Part shown: positions 62,801 to 64,000 of the stretch, piece by piece
Numbering within the stretch: the first letter of the stretch is position 1
Layout: each line of letters opens with the position of its first letter
From: an uncultured Bacteroidales bacterium
Lineage (GTDB): Bacteria > Bacteroidota > Bacteroidia > Bacteroidales > ML635J-15
Assembly (NCBI GenBank): GCA_905234755.1
Contig: CAJOIT010000011.1
Span: 62,001-126,000 of the forward strand
DNA: 64,000 nucleotides
Direction: 5' to 3'
The notes under the pieces: generated by a model
Told to the model about the DNA's origin: nothing
The model's database searches: none
What the model saw: the letters and a program-made list of their open reading frames with translations, nothing else
Translations under genes and position numbers: made by a program

Positions 62801-64000
62801 CCAAGTGCCTGAAAGCGTTGGTGCGCTCTGGTCGCTACCGCTTACGCTCTGCGTTATGGTTGTACTGTTCGTGCCACAAGCATTAGTTATTGTGTAAGTA
62901 CGTGTGATTGTCCAACCGCAGTTGTCGGTCAATGTGTTTGCATCGCTATGGCTGACTGTTACCGAACCACCACAACCGTCAATGTATTGGGCGGCCGCTT
63001 CGTCATCGCTAATAAGACCGCTAAGGTCTGCATTTGCAAAGCAGTTGTCCTGTCCGGTGATATTGTCAGGCCATGTGCCAGCAAGTGCCGGTTCGCTCTG
63101 GTCGCTACCACTAACGCTCATAGTGTTGGTAGTTTCGTTTCCACAAGCATCTCTTATAGTATAGGTACGCGTGATTGTCCAACCACAGTTGTCCGTTAAT
63201 GTGCTTGCATCGCTGTGGCTGACTGTTACCGTACCACCGCAACCATCGCTGTAGAGGTCTGCAACATCATCGTCGCTAATAAGACCGCTTATGTCAGCAT
63301 TGGCGAAGCAGTTGTCCTGACCTGTGATGTTTGCCGGCCAGGTACCTGAAAGTTCTGGTGCGCTCTGGTCGCTACCGCTTACACTCATAGTCGGATTTGG
63401 TTCTACTGTATTTCCGTATGGGTCTTGTATTGTGTATGTTCTGGTAATTGTCCATCCACAGTTGTCGGTTGATGTGTTTGCATCGGTGTGCGAAACTGTA
63501 ATTCCGCTACAATCCTCGTACAATGCTTCAACTGCATCGTTGCTCAACAATTCGCTTATATCTGCATTTGCGAAACAGTTGTTCTGACCTGTGATGTTTG
63601 AAGGCCAAGTACCAGTAAGTTCTGGTACTGTCTGGTCGTTTACGTTTACAGTTGTGCTTGTGCTTGCCGTACAACCGTTGCTATCCGTTATAGTTACATT
63701 ATATGTTCCAGCTTGCGCATTAAGTGTCTGTTCGGTGCTATTGTCCTGCCACCTAAATGTATATGGTGCCCTACCATTGGAAACATTGGCAGTGAAAGTT
63801 GTTGTTGCACCGTTACAGAGGATTTCTCCTGCCGTAACTTCAACAGTCGGGTTTTCAACCTTGGTGATTACTACGCTTGTTTCGTTAGTACAACCATTTG
63901 AACCAGTAGCCGTTACGGTGTAGGTATCAGGAGTTGTCACTGTAGTTGCAGCATTGGTTTCGCCATTTGACCAAACATACGAAGCGCCATTGCCAGTTGC
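56885..64000 (-). CDS. Giant T9SS cargo/adhesin-like protein (partial, N-terminus off the right edge)
   Basis: The frame is open from the right edge to the stop at 56885, at least 2371 codons. A GTG at 63940 is not a real start, because the codons upstream continue the same repeat (GASYVWSNGETNAATTV). In order it has: HYR-like repeats of 89-90 residues (GTWPANITGQDNCFANADIS...NCGWTITRTYTI), four copies; SprB-like repeats of about 72 residues (LSAxxILCNGxTTxITNTV...GTYSVTVTDxNxC); Ig-like DTYTVTVTDANGC units; CDSYEWNGTTYTETG...GCDSVVTLHLTI repeats; a carboxypeptidase-regulatory-like domain (GIVSGIVTDENNGEPIYNAR); a beta-propeller-like part; and fibronectin-type modules. The sorting domain starts at VYPNPTYGQFF and ends TRKVSVFR. 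It is likely a cell-surface adhesin, comparable to SprB. Confidence 0.88.
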   Translation of the reverse strand, partial: ATGNGASYVWSNGETNAATTVTTPDTYTVTATGSNGCTNETSVVITKVENPTVEVTAGEILCNGATTTFTANVSNGRAPYTFRWQDNSTEQTLNAQAGTYNVTITDSNGCTASTSTTVNVNDQTVPELTGTWPSNITGQNNCFANADISELLSNDAVEALYEDCSGITVSHTDANTSTDNCGWTITRTYTIQDPYGNTVEPNPTMSVSGSDQSAPELSGTWPANITGQDNCFANADISGLISDDDVADLYSDGCGGTVTVSHSDASTLTDNCGWTITRTYTIRDACGNETTNTMSVSGSDQSEPALAGTWPDNITGQDNCFANADLSGLISDDEAAAQYIDGCGGSVTVSHSDANTLTDNCGWTITRTYTITNACGTNSTTITQSVSGSDQSAPTLSGTWPANITAQNNCFADADVSGLMSDDDVSELYSDGCGGTISVTHTDANTTTDNCGWTITRTYTISDVCGNEVTKTQSVSGSDETAPTIGDDNLDRQLTSTNCVFTVPDLTGEVRNIASDNCTANGNLAVSQNITAGTEITTATTVVVTVTDQCGNNSTKEIELTLPDELTTSLSANPATIACNGGTTSITNTPDGGTAPYQYFWSNSTNEQNLASVTAGTYTVTVRDNNGCSVVESLEITQPNALSTSLSATSILCNGQTSNITNTVAGGTPNYTYNWNNGSSTQNLEGVGGGTYSVTVTDANNCIATATITVNEPEELTSELSAGTIACNGSTTDITNTVSGGTTPITYEWNNGANTQNLTGVVAGTYSVTVRDNNSCSVVREITITQPNVLAVSVDAGSVACNGSTTTASAVVSGGTEPYEYQWSNSATTQTITDIIAGTYSVTVTDDNGCSTNAFTTITQPEELTVSISGPTSVCQNTTSTLTANVQGGTADFTYSWSNSATTSSITTPQLTTATEYSVTVTDANNCSASASVNVEIGDTPGITIADVTPICVGGNTMLQANVSNAGTGYTVEWSSTDTGAGLPADITTDAITVAPTSAGTYTYTVSLTATSCSDGQPFTSSDNVQLLVNGLPDAAITNNTNETTITCSTTQISLTATGGTAYQWSNGGAIADNNITSADTYTVTVTDANGCSNTESIVITEDVAAPTVNIINETGTTLLTCTTTTINVEATGTGSSYLWSNEVTTATNAITTGGTYTVTATADNGCTSTAAIEITPNADAPTVSITNNSDTTVLTCSLTSINVTATGSGTSYEWSNGANTAENTLTAPGTYTVTATAGNGCSASEQITITQDIAAPEIIASTTDSTICQGASTTISATGGNSYTWSPETGLPSTVGASLTATPDTTRTYTVTGVGTNGCTGTAEVTITVNQPTSSEFTTTACDLYTWNGTNYTESGDFQQTLVNANGCDSVVTLHLTINNSQTNTDEVSACDSYEWAGEIYTASGTYEHTFQAVNGCDSVVTLHLTINTPTESNDTVTVCDSYEWNGTTYTETGNYQITLPNANANGCDSIANLFLTINHTVTGIDRQEACESFTWLDGVTYTESTDSTDAPTFTLQNAEGCDSVVSLYLVVNYSTTSEVSAQMCSGVPYTYEGETFTEAGTYTVTLTNSHGCDSVVTLTLTYANNCGGIVSGIVTDENNGEPIYNARVTVGNRVTRTNSEGEYSIEVLRGRKALRVSATGYISYSNMVDIQSDTAFNISLNAPHIETDVDSLTVSSYPYLEQSDSITLSNTGNGTLVWSSITEYDNIALVEDSVIQQRSNTRSLWDSIQTFATHENAEQAIATDGFFIYTSSWMRPGEFNRYTPNGEYVETFYVENVGSIRNLSYDGTHFYGTEGTNIIFKLDLDNQTLVDSIETDIQEIRHCSFNKQDGSLLAGSWNSLYRIDIENGTSEQIRNDLANVYSSAFDNLSPGGPYLWLFSQTSQNNGPSAYIRQFNISTGEYTSKTHYLDDINLTNSSLAGGICASEYICEGKFVLLADVQNPMGSNTIATYEIGRTNNVVRTGKKSGSIAPNSSENISVKASATETGDYSATIKYRAAVMGAYSRDIDVNISAVAPECDAVQQISIVTDTFHTVTLDWQPVELGNYESVSYLVFNTASQYAIDTVSGTTITYDGLSVGEHCFSVMALSQAGYTCLSAASDTVCAEIQDIPCNIPLAVEARSDGESIFLTWNKPVGVEYFRVHRNDEAEDIVLYDDNYTDSNVVPEIEYCYTITAYFEDGICNELVATACSKIVSGLCADAPVLYVEAFGGSIALSWTGNGDSYSYRIFRNNLPIGLTTDTTYYDNVARGFEYCYKVESLCEYGMFVYSDEECIFIEEASDEEDENAIEEWTADNLTVYPNPTYGQFFIEGPRIATVMIYNASGQLVAEIDNTESERISIDCSGWNPGLYNIRIISTEGQAATRKVSVFR

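Noticed and set aside
62400..63660. CRISPR-like periodic DNA
   Set aside because: The repeats are about 267 bp long, coding and in frame, with no short repeat/spacer structure.
63940..64000. GTG start of the giant right-edge gene
   Set aside because: Codons upstream of it continue the same repeat pattern to the window edge, so the gene is partial rather than starting there.

Overview
The window reads as a chromosome segment from a Bacteroidota (Bacteroidales-like) bacterium. The signs are: several secreted proteins ending in type IX secretion (T9SS) C-terminal sorting domains; gliding/T9SS accessory genes (gldE, gldD and a PorU2/PorV2-like pair); very few Shine-Dalgarno sites; and many upstream regions with the Bacteroidota -7 box TAnnTTTG. 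No rRNA, tRNA, CRISPR array, transposase or phage gene was seen. Two large genes run off the ends of the window (left 1-1172, right 56885-64000).

Layout, left to right. A partial secreted protein with three zinc-ribbon-like repeats (1-1172). The operon ssb-gldE-gldD-PPTase (4491 down to 1353). Two giant T9SS cargo proteins that share a C-terminal half (4631-10159, 10478-14647). A DUF4143 AAA ATPase gene flanked by two near-identical repeats of about 220-250 bp. A CoA-type Nudix hydrolase, an unknown exported protein, rlmN and a small secreted protein made of three Cys-bounded modules. The PorU2/PorV2-like pair (21448-27495), divergent from pssA, purS and an Ig-like lipoprotein. Then aroE with a small membrane protein, a DUF368 lipid-carrier transporter paired with a secreted endonuclease I, two secreted proteins with DUF1566-like modules, an amidohydrolase/FAH pair, and mfd.

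The region 44.7-52.6 kb is an envelope-lipid and housekeeping cluster: lpxD-DUF1016 nuclease-mfd, a lone outer-membrane protein gene on the other strand, lpxC-lpxA, acpP-fabF-rnc, and divergent purN. Next come a thioredoxin-fold protein without a CxxC motif, the NifU-like scaffold/GGGtGRT gene pair, and a giant repeat-built T9SS adhesin-like protein cut by the right edge.

The items most worth a second look are: the scaffold/GGGtGRT operon, with a perfect inverted repeat just downstream of its predicted -7 box; the DUF1016 nuclease gene, embedded between lpxD and mfd and carrying three in-frame palindromic 36-bp repeats; the ATPase gene with direct repeats on both sides and three upstream repeats spaced exactly 33 bp; and the PorU2/PorV2 pair. 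Intergenic DNA is unusually full of short palindromic and heptad repeat families. All calls come from reading the sequence and from known family motifs; no database search was run.
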